Positions 15,951 to 25,435 are shown, counted from the first letter of the stretch. The stretch: 64,000 bases of DNA from a bacterium (GCA_004563405.1 SFTH01000011.1:21655-85654), one strand, 5' to 3'. Translations and numbers: made by a program. Notes: generated by a model not told the origin, from the letters alone.

Positions 15951-17252
15951 TTACTTCGCCGCCCTTCTCTCCTCGAAGGTCTTGAAGAAGTGCTCCAGAA
16001 CCGGGACGAGCACGAAGGCCACGATGCCGGAGGTGAAGCCGCCGTTGTAGAGGTTGAATCCGCCGTGGATGGCGGGAACGCTGGTGACCAGGCAGTAGTG
16101 CATCAGGCCCGCGACCACGCCCGCGATGGGGCCGTACTTGCCGGAAACCGGCGCAAGGCCGCTGGCGAAGCACAGGCCGACCACGATGGCCTGGGCGTTC
16201 AGCGCGTTCACGCCGAACAGGGAGCCGAGAAAGTAGCCCACCATGATGGGCAGCACGTTCAGCGGCGTCGCGCCCGCAGCGCAGAAGGCCAGCATGCACC
16301 AGACCACGCCGAAGGTGGGGCCGGTAAATTTCGCGCCGATGAGATTGTAGTAGGCCAGGATGAACAGGCCGTACACGCCGAAGTTGATCACACAGGGGCC
16401 GATGCCGTGCTTTGCAGCGAAGTCCACCTTGTGGCCGGGATCCAGCAGCAGCTTTCCATAGCCCTTGAAGCCGCCGTTGAGCGCGAGGCCAAAGGCGATA
16501 CACAGCACGAAGCAGACCAGCGCGAACACATTGCACAGCACGGGGCTGCCCTCGCCCAGGGTCGCCGCGATGGCCGGCGCCTCTACGCCCAGCGTCTTGT
16601 ACAGCGTGGCAAAGATCATGAAGCACAGAAAGCCCGCCGCGGGGCCGGCGTTGTAGAGGTCATAGCCCTTGTGGAAGAACTGGGCGTGGGCGCAGAGCGC
16701 GGGCATGCACACGCCCACCACCACGCCGATGACCAGCGCGAGCACCGCGCCCAGGAGCGTGACGCTGCGAAGCTCCGTGCCCGGATAGCGGAAGAGCATC
16801 TCGCTCGCCAGCGGCGCGAGGGCCGTGGAGAACATGGCAAAGTTGATGTTCTTTGCAAAGCTCTGGCGCTTGAGGAGCGAATAGACGGCAGTGCCCAGAA
16901 TGATGGGCAGGATGTTCAGAATGTTGATACCGAAGAAGCTGAATCCCACCGTGAGCATGTAGGCCGCGACCGTGCCGCCGCCCACAACCGCGCCGGGCAG
17001 GTACATCATCAGGCAGCAAACCGCGCCCACCAGCGCCACATTCAGAAACGCGCCGGAGACGCTGCCGATCTCCACAAAGAAATAGTCCTTTGTCAGCAGA
17101 GACGGCCTGGTGATGATGCGCCAGAGGCCGCCGAGCATGTCCGTGCGATCCGGCGCGCACAGCGCGCCGATGAGAAAGGCCGCCGTAAACGCGGAAAGCA
17201 CGATTCTCAGAATGGTACTGCTACTCTGCTTGCGCAGCTTTTCAATGCTCAT
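15951..17252 (-). CDS. DUF1576 polytopic membrane protein
   Basis: 433 residues, almost wholly hydrophobic with about ten or more membrane segments ('FLIGALCAPDRTDMLGGL' near the start, many Gly/Ala-rich helices). It matches what I recall of DUF1576, a clostridial membrane family of unknown function. I use ATG 17252 because GGAGGG stands 6 nt upstream, inside the codons of the first in-frame ATG. It is the last gene of the fhs-fchA-folD operon, 81 nt after folD, which suggests transport of a folate-pathway or one-carbon compound, but this is only a guess. Confidence 0.7.
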   Translation of the reverse strand: MSIEKLRKQSSSTILRIVLSAFTAAFLIGALCAPDRTDMLGGLWRIITRPSLLTKDYFFVEIGSVSGAFLNVALVGAVCCLMMYLPGAVVGGGTVAAYMLTVGFSFFGINILNILPIILGTAVYSLLKRQSFAKNINFAMFSTALAPLASEMLFRYPGTELRSVTLLGAVLALVIGVVVGVCMPALCAHAQFFHKGYDLYNAGPAAGFLCFMIFATLYKTLGVEAPAIAATLGEGSPVLCNVFALVCFVLCIAFGLALNGGFKGYGKLLLDPGHKVDFAAKHGIGPCVINFGVYGLFILAYYNLIGAKFTGPTFGVVWCMLAFCAAGATPLNVLPIMVGYFLGSLFGVNALNAQAIVVGLCFASGLAPVSGKYGPIAGVVAGLMHYCLVTSVPAIHGGFNLYNGGFTSGIVAFVLVPVLEHFFKTFEERRAAK

Positions 17253-17333
17253 GCAGATCCCTCCTGTCCTCATTTGAGCGTAGAAAGCCCGCCCGTCAAT
17301 CGGGTTCGACGGGCGGGACGCTGGATTTTTGCT

Positions 17334-18221
17334 TTAGATGCCCGCCTTGCGCGCCGCGGCCTCAACCACATGGCCGATCAGCACGGAGGTCGTCACGGAG
17401 CCGACGCCGCCCGGAACGGGGGTGATGGCCTCGACGATGGGCTCGATCTCCTCAAACCTGGCGTCGCCTGCGATGGCGCCCTTGCCGCCCTTGGAGTTGA
17501 TCTTCTCGGGATCCCAGTTGATGGAAACGTCGATCACGATCTGGCCGGGGCGCACGAAGTCCTTGGTCAGGGAGCCCAGCACGCCGGCTGCGGACACCAG
17601 GATGTCCGCGCTGCGGGCGACCTCGGCGGTGTTGACCGTCTTGGTGTGGCAGATGGTAACGGTGGCGTTCTTCTTCATCAGCATCATGGCTGCGGGCTTG
17701 CCGACGACCAGGGAGCGGCCGATGACCACGGCGCTCTTGCCCTTGCAGTCGATGCCGTAGTAGTCCAGGATCTCCATGCAGGCCTGGGGCGTGCAGGGCG
17801 CGAAGCCCAGATCCTTGCGGTCCTCAAACACGCCCGCGTTGGACAAGTCGGTCATGCAGTCTACGTCCTTGGCCGGGTCGAGCTTGTTGCAGATCTCGTT
17901 CTGATCCGCCTTCAGGTGCTTGGGCAGGGGGCGGAACATCAGCACGCCGTGGATGCTCTCGTTCGCGTTGAGCTCCTCGATCTTGGCAATCAGCGCTTCC
18001 TTGGTCACGTCCTCGGGCAGCACGAACTTCTCGACCTCGACGCCGATCAGCTCCGCGCGGGCCACCGCGCCCTTCTCATAGGACAGGTCGGACGGATTCT
18101 CGCCGCAGCGCAGAATGCCCAGTTTCGGGCTGACGCCCTTTTCCTTCAGTTCGGCCACCTTCGCCTGCAGCTTCGCATTCAGCGCGGCGGTAACTTCCTT
18201 GCCCAGCAGTAGCTTTGCCAT
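17334..18221 (-). CDS. folD: Methylenetetrahydrofolate dehydrogenase FolD-like, catalytic Lys replaced
   Basis: 295 residues. The fold is clear: 'ESIHGVLMFRPLPKHL', 'DPAKDVDCMTDLSNAG', 'FAPCTPQACMEIL', the Rossmann motif 'AVVIGRSLVVGKPAAMMLM', and the terminal 'TPVPGGVGSVTTSVL'. FolD normally oxidises methylene-THF and hydrolyses methenyl-THF using a Tyr-x3-Lys pair. Here the aligned segment is 'GENPSDLSYEKGAVARAE': Tyr48 is kept but the Lys position (52) is Ala. A dehydrogenase-only enzyme is therefore inferred, with FchA next door doing the cyclohydrolase step. GGAGG precedes the ATG. Confidence 0.85.
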   Translation of the reverse strand: MAKLLLGKEVTAALNAKLQAKVAELKEKGVSPKLGILRCGENPSDLSYEKGAVARAELIGVEVEKFVLPEDVTKEALIAKIEELNANESIHGVLMFRPLPKHLKADQNEICNKLDPAKDVDCMTDLSNAGVFEDRKDLGFAPCTPQACMEILDYYGIDCKGKSAVVIGRSLVVGKPAAMMLMKKNATVTICHTKTVNTAEVARSADILVSAAGVLGSLTKDFVRPGQIVIDVSINWDPEKINSKGGKGAIAGDARFEEIEPIVEAITPVPGGVGSVTTSVLIGHVVEAAARKAGI

Positions 18222-18257
18222 AATTACAAACCTCCGAATTCAGATGTACTTTATAGA

Positions 18258-18875
18258 TCAGAAGAAATTTGCGCGCACGCTGGCGAAGATTTCATCCGCC
18301 ATGGCGCAGTACTTGTCCAGCATGCCGTTGGCCTTCGCGTTCATCTCCTCGGCCACCTCGCGGTTTTTGAGGGACTTGGTGTTGATGAACACATTCAGGC
18401 TGGCGGCCTGCAGGGCGGCCTTGCAGCATACCGCGCCGCAGCCCGCGTCGGACACGGCCAGGCGGGAGCCCTTCGCCGCGAACACGGAGACGGCCTCGAT
18501 GGCCTCGCAGCACAGCTCCATGATGCGCATGGGCGTGGAGCAGGCGATGATGGTGGCCTCCTCCAGCACCTTGTCGCGGTTGGGATCATCCTTCGGGATG
18601 CCGTAGGCCTTGGCCAGGGGCAGGAAGTTTACCTCGTCCGCCTCCACCTGATCCAGCAGCTGCTTCTGCAAATCGTCGCACTTTTTCTTCAGGGCGATGA
18701 TCTCCTCCTCGACCGCGGCGTACTTCTTCTTGCCCACGGTGAGGGAGCCGACCATGTTGCCCAGGGCGGTGCCGATGGCGCCGACCAGCGCGGCCGCGCC
18801 GCCGCCGCCCGGAGCGGGCGCGTCGGAGGCCAGAACGGTTACAAATTCACGGCAGGATGCCAAAGTCATATCCAT
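18258..18875 (-). CDS. fchA: Methenyltetrahydrofolate cyclohydrolase / formiminotransferase-cyclodeaminase family (FchA)
   Basis: 205 residues, all-helical cyclodeaminase family. Marks are the N-terminal 'SDAPAPGGGGAAALVGAIG', a folate-site loop, then 'VGSLTVGKKKYA', 'ADEVNFLPLAKAYGIP' and 'SDAGCGAVCCKAALQ'. Members either deaminate formimino-THF or hydrolyse methenyl-THF. With fhs upstream and a Lys-less folD downstream, and no histidine-degradation genes around, the methenyl-THF cyclohydrolase role fits best. It starts at ATG 18875 with AGGAG 9 nt upstream and sits 85 nt after fhs. Confidence 0.85.
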   Translation of the reverse strand: MDMTLASCREFVTVLASDAPAPGGGGAAALVGAIGTALGNMVGSLTVGKKKYAAVEEEIIALKKKCDDLQKQLLDQVEADEVNFLPLAKAYGIPKDDPNRDKVLEEATIIACSTPMRIMELCCEAIEAVSVFAAKGSRLAVSDAGCGAVCCKAALQAASLNVFINTKSLKNREVAEEMNAKANGMLDKYCAMADEIFASVRANFF

Positions 18876-18960
18876 AGTTCAATTCTCCTAAACTGCGTGT
18901 TTTGCTTTAACGGGAAATATGGGTGACATTTCTGCCACCCATATGTAAAGTATCTGTCGA

Positions 18961-20769
18961 TCAGAACAGACCGGAGACCTTGCCGGTTTCCACATCCACG
19001 TCGATCCGACGGTAGGCCGGGTCGGCAGCGGTGCCGGGCATCATGGCGATGGTACCGGCCATGGGGCACAGGAACTTGGCTCCGCCGTACTCCAGGATGT
19101 CGCGCACGGCCAGACGCCAGCCCTTCGGCACGCCCTTGAGCGTGGGGTTATCGGACAGGGACAGGTGGGTCTTGACCATCATGGTGCAATAGTCGGCGTA
19201 CTTGGGATCGGACTCGAAGCGCTCTGCCTTCTGAATGGCCAGGGGCGCCCAGTCAACGCCGTCCGCACCGTAGACTTCCTTGGCGATGCGCTCAACGCGC
19301 TCACGCAGCGGCATATCCAGGTCGTACAGGAACTTGACCTCGACCGGCTCCTCGCAGGCTTCCACAACCACGCGGGCCAGCTCGGCAGCGCCCTCGCCGC
19401 CATAGCGCCAGTGGTTGGACTCCGCACAGCGCACGCCATGCTCAGCGCACAGCTTCTTCAGCAGCGCGATTTCCGCATCGGTGTCGGTGTAGAAGCGGTT
19501 GATGCACACGACGGGGTTGATGCCGGACTTCTTGATGGTGTTCACATGGTGGAACAGGTTGCAGGTGCCCTTCTCGAGCAGCTCCAGGTTCTCCTCCGTG
19601 TACTCCTTCGGCAGGGGCGCGCCGGGGGTGACCTTGGGTCCGCCGCCGTGCATCTTCAGCGCGCGGACGGTGGCGACCAGCACGGAGACGTTCGGAGTCA
19701 GGCCGGACAGGCGGGTCTTGACGTTCCAGAACTTCTCGAAGCCGATGTCGGCGGCGAAGCCGGACTCGGTGACGTGGTAGTCGAACAGCTTCAGCGCCAG
19801 GCGGTCAGCGATAACGGAGGACTGGCCGATGGCGATGTTGGCGAAGGGGCCGGCGTGGATCAGCACGGGCTGATGCTCGACGGAGTAGCACATGGTGGGA
19901 TTGATGGCGTTGCGCATCCAGGCAGTCATGGCGCCGGCAACTTCCAGATCCTCACAGGTCACAGGCTCGCCGGAGCGGCTGTAGGCGACGACGACCTTGC
20001 CGATGCGCTCGCGCAGATCCTTCAGATCGCGGGCGACGGCCAGGATGGCCATCAGCTCGGAACCAACGGCGATGCCGAACTTGGACTCCATCATGAAGCC
20101 ATCCAGGCGGCCGCCGATGCCGATGATGATGTTGCGCAGGGACTGCGCGCAGAAGTCGATGACCCAGCCCATCTCAATGCGCTTGGGGTCGATGTCCAGG
20201 CGCTTGAGGCCCTTCTTGGCCAGCCACTCGTCGTTGTTGTTGCGCTCGTGCTGCATGCGGGCAGTCAGCGCGACCATGGCCAGGTTGTGGGCGTTCATGA
20301 TATCGTTGATGTCGCCGGTCAGGCCCAGAGAGAACTCGGTCATGGGCATCAGCAGGGCGTTGCCGCCGCCTGCCGCAGTACCCTTGACGTTCATGGTGGG
20401 GCCGCCGGAGGGCTGACGCAGCGCGCCGCCGGCGTTCTTGCCGATGTAGCCCAGGCCTTCGATCAGGCCCAGGGAAACGGTGGACTTGCCCTCGCCGAAG
20501 GGAGTGGGCGTGATGGCGGTAACCTCGATGAACTTGCCGTCGGGCTTGTCCTTCAGGCGCTCCATGACCTTGATGAAGTCAATCTTCGGGGTCTTGCCGT
20601 AGGGGATGATCTCATCCGGCAGCAGGCCAAGCTTCTCACGGAAATATTCTACCGGGGGCAGGGACTTTTCAGCTTCCTCAGCGATCTGCCAGTCCTTGTA
20701 GATGGTGGGGTCGAGCTTCACGCGGCCCTTCTCATCCACATACTTGCCATCAACGAAATTGATTGCCAT
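18961..20769 (-). CDS. fhs: Formate--tetrahydrofolate ligase (divergent)
   Basis: 602 residues, about 45 longer than typical bacterial Fhs (about 556). The ATP loop '[16 protein letters not shown]' is near residue 90, after a 20-residue N-terminal extension. Substrate motifs differ from standard bacterial forms: '[20 protein letters not shown]' in place of the LREPSLGPvFGiKGGAAGGG type, and '[18 protein letters not shown]' in place of the HFTGDfHAIT type. It makes 10-formyl-THF from formate and ATP, first step of the folate branch. AAAGGAGG gives a strong ribosome site. The 125-nt leader can form a 9-bp hairpin (20861-20881); no known folate riboswitch consensus was recognised. Confidence 0.92.
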   Translation of the reverse strand: MAINFVDGKYVDEKGRVKLDPTIYKDWQIAEEAEKSLPPVEYFREKLGLLPDEIIPYGKTPKIDFIKVMERLKDKPDGKFIEVTAITPTPFGEGKSTVSLGLIEGLGYIGKNAGGALRQPSGGPTMNVKGTAAGGGNALLMPMTEFSLGLTGDINDIMNAHNLAMVALTARMQHERNNNDEWLAKKGLKRLDIDPKRIEMGWVIDFCAQSLRNIIIGIGGRLDGFMMESKFGIAVGSELMAILAVARDLKDLRERIGKVVVAYSRSGEPVTCEDLEVAGAMTAWMRNAINPTMCYSVEHQPVLIHAGPFANIAIGQSSVIADRLALKLFDYHVTESGFAADIGFEKFWNVKTRLSGLTPNVSVLVATVRALKMHGGGPKVTPGAPLPKEYTEENLELLEKGTCNLFHHVNTIKKSGINPVVCINRFYTDTDAEIALLKKLCAEHGVRCAESNHWRYGGEGAAELARVVVEACEEPVEVKFLYDLDMPLRERVERIAKEVYGADGVDWAPLAIQKAERFESDPKYADYCTMMVKTHLSLSDNPTLKGVPKGWRLAVRDILEYGGAKFLCPMAGTIAMMPGTAADPAYRRIDVDVETGKVSGLF

Positions 20770-20902
20770 GGTAGGATTCCTCCTTTAAATTGATCGGATC
20801 TTGATTCTGTACAGCGTCTGTCCTCGTACTATCAGAGCACTTTCAGACCGCTCTCGGCGACCGGCTTGCGCTGCAAACCGGCGCGTCGCGCTTACAGTTG
20901 AA

Positions 20903-20931
20903 AGTGTACCACAATTATTCAATTCTGTCAA
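20903..20931 (-). promoter_or_regulatory. fhs operon promoter
   Basis: Minus strand TTGACA (20931-20926), 17-bp spacer, TACACT (20908-20903). The 20770-21090 gap holds this, the fhs leader, and the divergent promoter of the trigger-factor-like gene. Confidence 0.8.
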
Positions 20932-21017
20932 TAAATAACTCGCAAATTATTACTATTAAGTTTTAGATTTGCCAGCTCTATCGACATGATTTCACGCACA
21001 TTTTCCGCGGGACAGAC

Positions 21018-21046
21018 TGGACAGGGCACGCAGAAAACGCTATAAT
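21018..21046 (+). promoter_or_regulatory. Promoter of the trigger-factor-like gene
   Basis: TGGACA (21018-21023), 17-bp spacer, TATAAT (21041-21046), 44 bp before the start. Confidence 0.8.
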
Positions 21047-21090
21047 AGTACAAAATAATTCTATCATAACAAAACTGAGGTGTCAATAAA

Positions 21091-22044
21091 ATGTTGAATT
21101 ACAAGGGCCTGAAGGCCGTACGCGAACGCATTCTTGTTCCAGATGTCCAGGTGGATCGCCAGATCGACGCCATTTTGCAGAGCCAGATGAAAAACGTGCC
21201 CGTCACGGACCGTCCCGCCCAGGCGGGCGATGAGGTGGTCCTGGATTATGCTGGCGAAACCGCAGAAGGGTACTTTGAGGGCGGCAGCGCCGATGGGCAG
21301 GCTCTGGTGCTGGGCAGCGGCACGTTCATTCCCGGCTTCGAGGATCAGCTGATCGGCTACAGCGTCGGCGACGAGGTGGATGTGCACGTCACCTTCCCCG
21401 AAAAATACCATGCGGCGGAGCTGGCGGGCAAGGCGGCGGTGTTTCACTGCAAGCTGCACGAGATTCGCGTGAAGGCGCGCTACAAGGCCGACGATGAATT
21501 TGCCAGGGAGGTCGGCGGCTGCAAAACCTTCGCCGAATTCCGCACGGGCCTCAAGGAAGCCATGCAGGCCTACGCCGACCAGCAGGCCGAAAACGAGCTC
21601 AAGGAACAGCTGCTCAACCAGGTGTGCGACAGCGCCAGCTTTGAGATCACCGACGAACAGATCAACGCCGCGCTGGATCTGATGATGCAGAGTCTGGAAA
21701 ACCAGCTGGCGAGCCAGGGCCTGAACATGGACATGTACTGCCAGTTCATGAACACCAACCGGGAAGCCCTGCGCGAGGACAACCGGAACGAGGCCCGCCG
21801 CAACGTGGAGCGCCAGTTCGCCGTGGCGGAAATCGCCATCGCGGAAGACATCACGCCCGACGAGGAGAGCGTGGCCCGCGCCCTCCAGCAGATTGCCCAG
21901 GACAACAAGATGACCATCGAACAGCTCCAGCCTCACATGGACGAAGCCTTCCAGGCCGCCGTGGCGCAGAGCGTGATTACCGAAAAGGTGCTGGATTTCC
22001 TGGTGGCAAGCAGCGAAATTGAAACGATCGTCAAGGACGTCTGA
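21091..22044 (+). CDS. Trigger-factor-like FKBP peptidyl-prolyl isomerase lacking the ribosome-binding domain
   Basis: 317 residues versus about 430-450 for trigger factor. It begins at the linker: residues 35-128 are an FKBP-type domain with 'GDEVVLDYAGE' and 'GSGTFIPGFEDQLIGYSVGD', then a helical chaperone domain to the end ('FEITDEQINAALDLMMQ', 'NVERQFAVAEIAIAE'). The N-terminal domain with the GFRxGxxP ribosome-docking loop is absent, and the strong promoter and GAGGTG site directly before the ATG show this is the true start and not a truncated prediction. It probably acts as a ribosome-free foldase; whether a full tig exists elsewhere cannot be seen. Confidence 0.82.
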   Translation: MLNYKGLKAVRERILVPDVQVDRQIDAILQSQMKNVPVTDRPAQAGDEVVLDYAGETAEGYFEGGSADGQALVLGSGTFIPGFEDQLIGYSVGDEVDVHVTFPEKYHAAELAGKAAVFHCKLHEIRVKARYKADDEFAREVGGCKTFAEFRTGLKEAMQAYADQQAENELKEQLLNQVCDSASFEITDEQINAALDLMMQSLENQLASQGLNMDMYCQFMNTNREALREDNRNEARRNVERQFAVAEIAIAEDITPDEESVARALQQIAQDNKMTIEQLQPHMDEAFQAAVAQSVITEKVLDFLVASSEIETIVKDV

Positions 22045-22155
22045 AGTCGCGCGGGGAAAACACCGTCCGCGCGCCGATCGCGCGGCGCAGCGCATGCGTT
22101 CAAACCAGAAGCGACTGTGCGCGCCTCACCTTCTGTATTTAACGACACATTCAAC

Positions 22156-22202
22156 AAAGGGCTGTCTCAAAACGGCAAAGCATGCCGGGGAGACAGCCCT
22201 TT
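22156..22202 (+). terminator. Intrinsic terminator after the trigger-factor-like gene
   Basis: Outer 13-bp stem (22156-22168 with 22190-22202) plus an inner CGGC/GCCG stem, ending in a TTTT run. Confidence 0.8.
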
Positions 22203-22218
22203 TGTGGTGCAGCAAAAG

Positions 22219-22249
22219 AGGGAAACCCGCTGCGCACGGGATTCCCTCT
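22219..22249 (-). terminator. Intrinsic terminator after adeC
   Basis: Imperfect GC stem with arms GAGGGAA and TTCCCTC; on the minus strand it is followed by TTTTGC. It ends the permease-adeC operon. Confidence 0.7.
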
Positions 22250-22261
22250 CGAAGAATACGC

Positions 22262-24031
22262 TCAGTTTTGGAAGATGTCCACGAACTTCTGGGACAGGCC
22301 GTCCACCATGCCCCGGTCGGTGAGAATGTAGCCGGGGAGCACCGGCAGCGCGAAGACCACCAGCGCCAGAATGGAGAAGCTGTTGTCGCAGAGGGAGGCC
22401 ATGACGGACTGGGTCTGTTCGATCTCGCGGCTGACCTCCTCGCAGGGATGATAACTCATCAGGCCCGCCACGGGCAGCGCGAGGGTACTGATGACCTTTC
22501 CACCCTTCGCGGCGCACATGCCGCCGCCCACGCGCTTCATCTCCTCGGCGCAGGCGTAGGCGCTCTCAATGTCGCGATAGACGACGGTGAAGTTGTGGCT
22601 GTCGTGGGAGATGGTGGTGGCCATCGCGCCCTCCCGCAGGCCGAAGCAGCGCAGCACGGCGATGCTCTTGTCCCCGGCGCCGTAGCGGTTGGCGATGCAA
22701 ACGAAGTGCAGATCGTCGTGGCCCTCCAGGGAGACGCAGCCGTCCATCACGGGAAGCTCCACCCACTCGCCGGTCTTGATGATGCTCTCCGGCGTGCGGA
22801 TCATCACCAGAACCTTCACGCGGTCGCCGCAGCCCTCGGGCGCGCGCAGCAGGAAGTCCTCGGGGCAGGTGATCTGGGGCATGTTGACGGTGTTGGGCAT
22901 CTCCGGCGCGGGCGCGGGATCGTCGTGACCCAGGTACTCTCCCCTGCGTGCCACCAGCTCACCGCGGATGAACACCGCGTCGGGGCGGTTGCCGTCCAGC
23001 GCGTCCACCAGCTGCATGTCGGCGATGTAACCGGGGGCGATGGCGCCCAGATCCTTGAAGTTATACTCCCGGGCGGCGTTCAGGGTGGCCATCTTGATGG
23101 CGTCCACCGGCTCCACGCCCAGCTGGATCATCTTGCGCACGACGGAGTTGATGTGGCCCTTCTCCAGCAGATCCTTGGCGTGCACGTCGTCGGTGCACAC
23201 GGAGACGTTGTCGTGGAAGCGGTGATCCATGCACCCCTCCAGCTCATGCTTCAGCGCGTCCGCGATAGAGCTAGCGCGCAGGTTGATGTGCATGCCGTTG
23301 CGCAGCTTCTCCCGTACCTCTTCGGCGGAGCCGCTCTCATGGTCGGTGCAGGGGCCGCCCACCAGATAGGCCGCCAGCTCCTTGCCGCTGGCCATGGGCG
23401 AATGGCCCTGCAGGAGCACGTCGCGCTTCACACCCTCGTCGATGATCTCGTGCATGCGGCGGTCATCGTTGTACACGCCCACATAGTCCATGATCTCGGC
23501 GACGCCCACCACGTCCTCGCTGTCCAGCAGCTCGGCCACCTCCGTGTGGGTGAAGCTCGCGCCCGCGCCCTCCAGGGCGGGCACGGCGGGCACGCAGGAT
23601 GGCGCCAGCACATAGTGGCGCAGGGCGCTCTTGCGGCCGTTCTCCAGCATGAAGCGCACGCCCGACAGGCCCATCACATTGCCGATCTCGTGGGGATCGG
23701 TGCAGACGGTGGTGGTGCCCCAGGGCACGATGGCCCGGGACATGTTCTCGGGGATCATCATGGTGGATTCGCAGTGCATGTGGGTGTCAATGAAGCCCGG
23801 AATGAGATACCGGCCCTCGCCGTCGTAGACCCGGCGGCTGGGCTGGGCCGTGGTCTGCCCCGCCTCGCGGACGCGCACCACATAGCCGTCCAGCACGTCC
23901 ACGCTGGCGGGATAGATTTCGCCGGTGAACACATTGACCAGCTTCACGTTCTCCACCGTCAGGTCGCAGGGAATCTTCTGCATGGCGGCGGCGATCAGGC
24001 GGGAGCGATCCTTCATTTCCGATTTGCGCAT
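22262..24031 (-). CDS. adeC: Adenine deaminase
   Basis: 589 residues, the normal AdeC size. Amidohydrolase motifs: 'YLIPGFIDTHMHCEST' with the HxH metal pair, 'GTTTVCTDPHEIGNV', 'VGVAEIMDYVGV', 'LLQGHSPMASGKELAAYL', 'VSVCTDDVHAKDL', and the AdeC-specific C-terminal domain 'TTISHDSHNFTVV' and 'GGGMCAAKGGKV'. It converts adenine to hypoxanthine for purine salvage. It follows the purine permease by 75 nt on the same strand, so uptake and deamination are coupled. GGAAGG precedes the ATG. Confidence 0.95.
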   Translation of the reverse strand: MRKSEMKDRSRLIAAAMQKIPCDLTVENVKLVNVFTGEIYPASVDVLDGYVVRVREAGQTTAQPSRRVYDGEGRYLIPGFIDTHMHCESTMMIPENMSRAIVPWGTTTVCTDPHEIGNVMGLSGVRFMLENGRKSALRHYVLAPSCVPAVPALEGAGASFTHTEVAELLDSEDVVGVAEIMDYVGVYNDDRRMHEIIDEGVKRDVLLQGHSPMASGKELAAYLVGGPCTDHESGSAEEVREKLRNGMHINLRASSIADALKHELEGCMDHRFHDNVSVCTDDVHAKDLLEKGHINSVVRKMIQLGVEPVDAIKMATLNAAREYNFKDLGAIAPGYIADMQLVDALDGNRPDAVFIRGELVARRGEYLGHDDPAPAPEMPNTVNMPQITCPEDFLLRAPEGCGDRVKVLVMIRTPESIIKTGEWVELPVMDGCVSLEGHDDLHFVCIANRYGAGDKSIAVLRCFGLREGAMATTISHDSHNFTVVYRDIESAYACAEEMKRVGGGMCAAKGGKVISTLALPVAGLMSYHPCEEVSREIEQTQSVMASLCDNSFSILALVVFALPVLPGYILTDRGMVDGLSQKFVDIFQN

Positions 24032-24106
24032 GATTAACCTTCCTTTCTGAATATAAAGACAGAGGGGCGGCGCGAATCACGCGCCTCCCCTGCACCCATT
24101 GGCCGA

Positions 24107-25435
24107 TCAGAAGTTGATGAACTTCGTGCACATCAGCAGCCCCAGGATGATGGTGCCCACGGAAGGCATCTTCTCCCTGTCGCCGGAGAGCAGGCCCATC
24201 GCCAGATGGATGATCACATGGGAGATCACGCCCAGGGCGATGCCGGCGGCGAAGTCGTTCATGAACACGGTCATGAACATCATCAGCGCCACGGGCGTCC
24301 AGTCGATGGGATCAAAGTCCACATCCCGCAGCACGCCCAGCATGGAGATGCCCACCATGATCAGCGCGGGCGCGGTGGCCGCGGTGGGGATGCTGATGAA
24401 CAGCGGCGCAAAGAGCATGGATGCAAAGAAGAAGATGGAGGTGATCACGGAGGCGAAGCCCGTGCGCGCGCCCGCTTCCACGCCGGAGGCGGATTCGACG
24501 TAGGTGGTGATGGTGGTCAGGCCCATCATGCCGCCCGCGACGGAGCCGATGGCGTCCACGAGGAACACGCGACCGATGCCGGGCAGGTTGCCGTCCTTGT
24601 CCAGCATGTTCGCCTTCGCGCCCAGGCCCAGGGCGGTGCCCAGGGTGGAGAAGAAGTCGCCCATGAAGAACACGATCAGATAGGGAATGAAGGCCAGCTG
24701 GAAGATGCCCTTGAAGGTGAACTTGAAGGCCACATCGCCCAGAGGCGCGAGACTGGTGGTCATCAGCTGGTCCGGCAGCTGCGTCACGCCGGTGAACAGG
24801 CCGATGATGGTGGTGATCACGATGGAGATGAGCACCGGGCCGCGCACCTGATACACCCGGCCGTTGATCTTCACGCGGATGAAGCTGAGCACGACGATGA
24901 TCAGCAGGCCGATGGCCGCGAGCTGCACGGCAGGATCGGTGAAATCGCCCATGCCGTCCAGGGAAGCGGTCACGAGGCCGGAGTTGGCAAAGCCCAGACG
25001 GGCCAGGAACAGGCCGATGGCCGCGCCCACGCCCACCTTCAGGTTCTTGGGCATCACGCGCACCATGTCCTCGCGCACCTTGAACAGGGAAAGCAGCAGG
25101 AAAATCAGGCCGGAGATGACGATGAGCGTCAGAGCCTGCTGCCAGGTGGCGCCGCCGGCGGCCACCAGGCCGGCCAGGATGGCGTTGGTGCCCATGCCGG
25201 GGGCCAGCGCGAAGGGCAGGTTGGCGTACAGGGCCATCAGCAGGGTGATCAGGCCGCTCATCAGAGCGGTGGAGATCATGACGCCGGTCACGTTCATGCC
25301 CGTGCCGGACATCAGGCTCGCCTGCACAATCAGAATGTAGGCCATGGTGGCGAAGGTCGTCGCGCCGCCGATGATCTCCCGGCGCAGCGTGGAACCCCGC
25401 TCGGTAATCTTGAAGCGAGCGTCCAGTTTATTCAT
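24107..25435 (-). CDS. NCS2 purine permease, AzgA/PbuG type
   Basis: 442 residues with about 12 or more membrane segments. The AzgA-type N-terminus 'RGSTLRREIIGGATTFATMA' and 'PGMGTNAILAGLV', 'VFFMGDFFSTLGTALGLGAK' and 'YVESASGVEAGARTGFAS' are characteristic of hypoxanthine/adenine/guanine permeases. Start ATG 25435 is used because AAGGAAGGGG is just upstream; the ORF could start 36 bp earlier without a ribosome site. The perfect promoter is 60 bp upstream, leaving no space for a purine riboswitch. Linkage to adeC supports adenine as a substrate. Confidence 0.92.
   Translation of the reverse strand: MNKLDARFKITERGSTLRREIIGGATTFATMAYILIVQASLMSGTGMNVTGVMISTALMSGLITLLMALYANLPFALAPGMGTNAILAGLVAAGGATWQQALTLIVISGLIFLLLSLFKVREDMVRVMPKNLKVGVGAAIGLFLARLGFANSGLVTASLDGMGDFTDPAVQLAAIGLLIIVVLSFIRVKINGRVYQVRGPVLISIVITTIIGLFTGVTQLPDQLMTTSLAPLGDVAFKFTFKGIFQLAFIPYLIVFFMGDFFSTLGTALGLGAKANMLDKDGNLPGIGRVFLVDAIGSVAGGMMGLTTITTYVESASGVEAGARTGFASVITSIFFFASMLFAPLFISIPTAATAPALIMVGISMLGVLRDVDFDPIDWTPVALMMFMTVFMNDFAAGIALGVISHVIIHLAMGLLSGDREKMPSVGTIILGLLMCTKFINF

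Noticed and set aside
20770..20902. Folate riboswitch in the fhs leader
   Set aside because: Only a simple hairpin is visible; I could not match THF-I or THF-II consensus.
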